Source: Glandiceps talaboti | Lineage: Eukaryota; Hemichordata; Enteropneusta; Spengelidae | NCBI RefSeq assembly: GCF_964340395.1 | Contig: NC_135561.1 | Coordinates: 2,387,501-2,440,000, forward strand | Direction: 5' to 3' | DNA: 52,500 bases | In this document: positions 49,740-52,500 of the stretch, piece by piece | Numbering within the stretch: the first letter of the stretch is position 1 | Layout: each line of letters opens with the position of its first letter | Program-made: the position numbers and the translations under genes | The notes under the pieces: generated by a model | Seen by the model: the letters and a program-made list of their open reading frames with translations, nothing else | Databases searched by the model: none | Told to the model about the DNA's origin: nothing

Positions 49740-50120
49740 CAATGTTGTTATTTTGGTCAAAAAACTTACACTCAAAAACTACTGAGTAGATTCATCTGAA
49801 ATTTGATTAAGGTTGAGATTTGTTCATGACATGATGATTCACTTAGTAATATGCAAATTAGAACTAAAGATGCATCTTCTTGGTCAAAAATCTTTGATTC
49901 CAGAACTACTGAGTAGATTGGGTTGAAATTTAATGGGGATGCATCCGGAGGTGTATAGATGAAAATACTAAGCATATTATGATGTCATCAGTGATATGCA
50001 AATTAGGTGTAATAATGTGAATTTTGGTCAAAAACTTAAATCTCAAAAAGTACTGAGTCAGTGAGACTGAAACTTGGTGAGATGTTTCTTGAAATGATAT
50101 TCTGCAGATTTTCTTCAAAA
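49740..50120. repeat. About 130-bp tandem repeat, three units
   Basis: TTTTGGTCAAAAA, AACTACTGAGTAGATT, TGAAATTTNATNNGG and GATATGCAAATTAG recur in order three times with substitutions. It passes directly into the 110-bp repeat at 50,143, so the two may be parts of one larger repetitive element. Confidence 0.8.
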
Positions 50121-50142
50121 CATTTTGACACAATTGGCCCTA

Positions 50143-50680
50143 GCAACCATGACCACGCCCTTAGCAACAACCAAATGCCAGTATATTTTGCTAACATGAC
50201 ATCATCTGGTAGGTAAGTAAATATAGTAAATATTACCACGCCCATAGCAACAGCCAAACAATTGTGTATGTAACAACAGAGATTCTTAGAAAGTGAACAA
50301 GCATTCAAAAGTGTATGCAAATGTGCCTAGCAACAAGATGACGCCCATAGCAACAGCCAAATGATCGCATATATTGCAAAGATAACAACTGGGCAGGGAT
50401 TAATAGAGCACTGAATAAACATTCCAAAAATGTATTCAAATATACCTAGCAACAAGATCACACCCATAGCAACAGCCATATGATGACGTTTATCACAAAG
50501 GTAACATCAGGTATTCAGAAACAAATGAACGAACATATTTATGCAAATATGTCTAGCAACATGACCACGCCCATAACAACAGCGAAATGATCGCGTATAT
50601 TGGAAAGATAACAACAAGGTTGGATAGGCAACTGGATAATCATTCAGCAAATGAACACCTATACCTAGTCTGGATCAGCA
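50143..50680. repeat. About 110-bp degenerate tandem repeat, downstream locus
   Basis: Four or five units anchored by GCAACAAGATNACGCCCATAG (about 50,329, 50,449, 50,555) match the repeat at 41,642-42,065 in the same orientation. It is non-coding. Confidence 0.85.
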
Positions 50681-51612
50681 GGTGGATACATAATTTTAAA
50701 AAAAATGTACAGTTGTGCTATAATGCCATTGGCGCTATTTTTAATTTTGTGTGGCAGAAGTAAATATTAGGAATACAAGCCAAGAATTCTAATCCTTTTC
50801 GAACCAATCCTGTACAAACTTCAAATCAATGCTAACTCAACATTACGAATGATGAAATCTATGCTATGATCTTCCAAGCACGAATTTCAATTTACAATTT
50901 GTTTTTTGAAATTCAGTTACTTTCCATTTTTGATTCAGTCTTCAGAGACTTAAACTAAATTGTCATCATTTCACAAAAAACGACATCTACATCGTAATTA
51001 AGAGTTTATTGTAAAGATGTCGTGGTCGAAGGTAACTTTCATCAGTGTGTTGATAGCGTTGTTATGGCAACAACGAAACAACATGTCGTGACCGGCTAAT
51101 CACTTCTTCCCGTTCAAAGAAATCTGATCGTGGGTTGGAATTGAAATGCTCACAGTGTTGTCTTGTTGTGACATCAACTATATTTGTATCACAAACTCAC
51201 AAGAAAGATATATTCATGATGGGTTTATGAGTAGATCTTATTTTGTGATGTGATGTAGTCTCGAACAGCAGACGTCCGTGAGCAATGAATAGAGACTTTC
51301 CACTCATCGTATATCCAGACTACTCGTGATGTAAATTTATGACTACAGAATAAGTGGTTTCCATATCCTTAAGCAGTGTTTAACACTCAGTATACACGAT
51401 GCATGGCTTCATAACTTCAACATCCTTCCTCGGTTTGACACGATTTAGAAAGAAAAAATAATTCGACACTCACGGATTTTTAATGTGACTCCTACTCGAA
51501 ACAACTCAATTACTGACCAAGAAAACAAATGAACAAGAGATTTTCCTCTCTGAAATTTTCATCTTAACTTATCAAGTACAAATGAATGCGGTCACAACTG
51601 ATATGCACAGTA
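50681..51612. other. Intergenic stretch, nothing recognised
   Basis: No gene, RNA or repeat could be supported on either strand. Confidence 0.5.
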
Positions 51613-51613
51613 T

Positions 51614-51682
<69 letters not shown>

Positions 51683-51860
51683 TACATACATACATACATA
51701 CATACATACTGATATGCATAAACACATACATACATACATACATACATACATACATACATACATACATACACACACATACATACATACATACATACATACA
51801 TACACACACACACATACATACATACATACATACATACATACATACATACATACATACATG
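51613..51860. repeat. Compound (CA)n(CATA)n microsatellite
   Basis: A CA run followed by CATA arrays with short CA interludes across about 250 bases. Apparent His/Thr/Ile- or Cys/Val/Tyr-rich frames on both strands are artefacts. Confidence 0.97.
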
Positions 51861-52500
51861 CATTATATGTACTATTATACGTCATTACTATTACATAAAC
51901 AATTATTTTAATTACATTTTACTATTTCAAATCACTTGCATTAATGTTAAACACACTTACATTAGGAACAAGACATTATATATTACATTGTATTATCTTA
52001 AGCTTTACTGCAAGTGACATGTTCGCAGACAGATTCTTTGAAATAAGCCGTCTTAGCGCAGCCAAGCTTTGCCTGGAGGCAAGTGATGACACACGTATCA
52101 TAAATATCTCTGGAAACCCTGTAGATATCACCACGCTGTACGCAGGATCACTCAGTCAATCTTCGTTTCCATGACAACTGTAATAAACAATTCAGGAATG
52201 ATCTGCCAAATGTGTTCTATTCGGTTTTACAGTAATCCACGGTTTGCGATATCATGATGCAAATTGATAGAGGCATCAGAGACGACTGTGATCATGACTG
52301 ACAACAGCTGACATGATTGGAAGTAAGACTTGTATAAATGGAGCATATCGCTTCACTCATTACCGGGTTACGCTACCTGATCTATTTTTTGCGATCAGTT
52401 GATATTAGAAAAAGTTTTTGTTTTTTCATTTTTGGAATGAGAACAGTTTGTGTTTGGAGGTCTAAGAGGAGCCCCCCCCCCGTACCATTTTATATACAAC
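51861..52500. other. Window end, no supported gene
   Basis: AT-rich sequence followed by a more GC-balanced patch (about 52,015-52,174) that could be an exon of a gene continuing beyond the window, but no family is recognised. A C-run lies at about 52,472-52,481. Confidence 0.4.

Noticed and set aside
52015-52174. Possible exon with an acceptor at about 52,014 and a stop at 52,172-52,174
   Set aside because: The translated segment looks mildly protein-like, but the acceptor is weak, no family is recognised and no other exon is in the window.

Overview
This is a window of an animal nuclear genome, most likely a marine invertebrate. It is AT-rich and intron-dense, with GT/AG introns, AATAAA poly(A) signals, very many microsatellites and minisatellites, a Penelope-like retroelement fragment and several small inverted-repeat DNA elements. 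Nothing bacterial, viral or organellar was seen. I cannot name the species; sequence searches with the three long genes would settle the phylum.

Layout. (1) 1-3,700: repeat-rich DNA with one exon encoding a BTB/POZ domain (1,809-2,426). (2) 3,700-5,166: an intronless reading frame for a protein with two membrane segments and a long coiled coil, followed by a probable 3' UTR to about 7,030. (3) 7,115-10,695: a long-TIR element and two large minisatellites (59-bp and 67-bp units). (4) 12,454-21,503, minus strand: a complete 11-exon PDIA6 gene, an ER disulfide isomerase with two CGHC sites and a C-terminal KDEL. (5) 21,756-37,501, plus strand: a complete 19-exon INTS9 gene, the Integrator subunit 9. 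(6) 42,399-48,940, plus strand: a complete 11-exon carotenoid oxygenase gene with all four iron-binding histidines. (7) 48,941-52,500: repeats with no supported gene.

PDIA6 and INTS9 are head to head, with start codons about 0.25 kb apart, so they share a compact bidirectional promoter. That promoter holds an exact match to the ER stress response element (CCAAT-N9-CCACG), oriented towards PDIA6. This fits PDIA6 being an unfolded-protein-response target in other animals.

The most unusual gene is the carotenoid oxygenase. It keeps the family's metal centre, but it begins with a signal-peptide-like segment and ends in a hydrophobic tail resembling a GPI-anchor signal or a membrane anchor. That suggests a secretory-pathway or surface enzyme, whereas the well-studied animal members are cytosolic, mitochondrial or peripherally membrane-bound. 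Other notable items: a minisatellite whose unit is one arm of a hairpin element lying 32 kb away; a tandem duplication of an INTS9 exon whose first copy is broken by a small transposable element; a Penelope-like insertion with inverted ends and a 12-bp target duplication; and microsatellites grown directly out of 5' splice sites.
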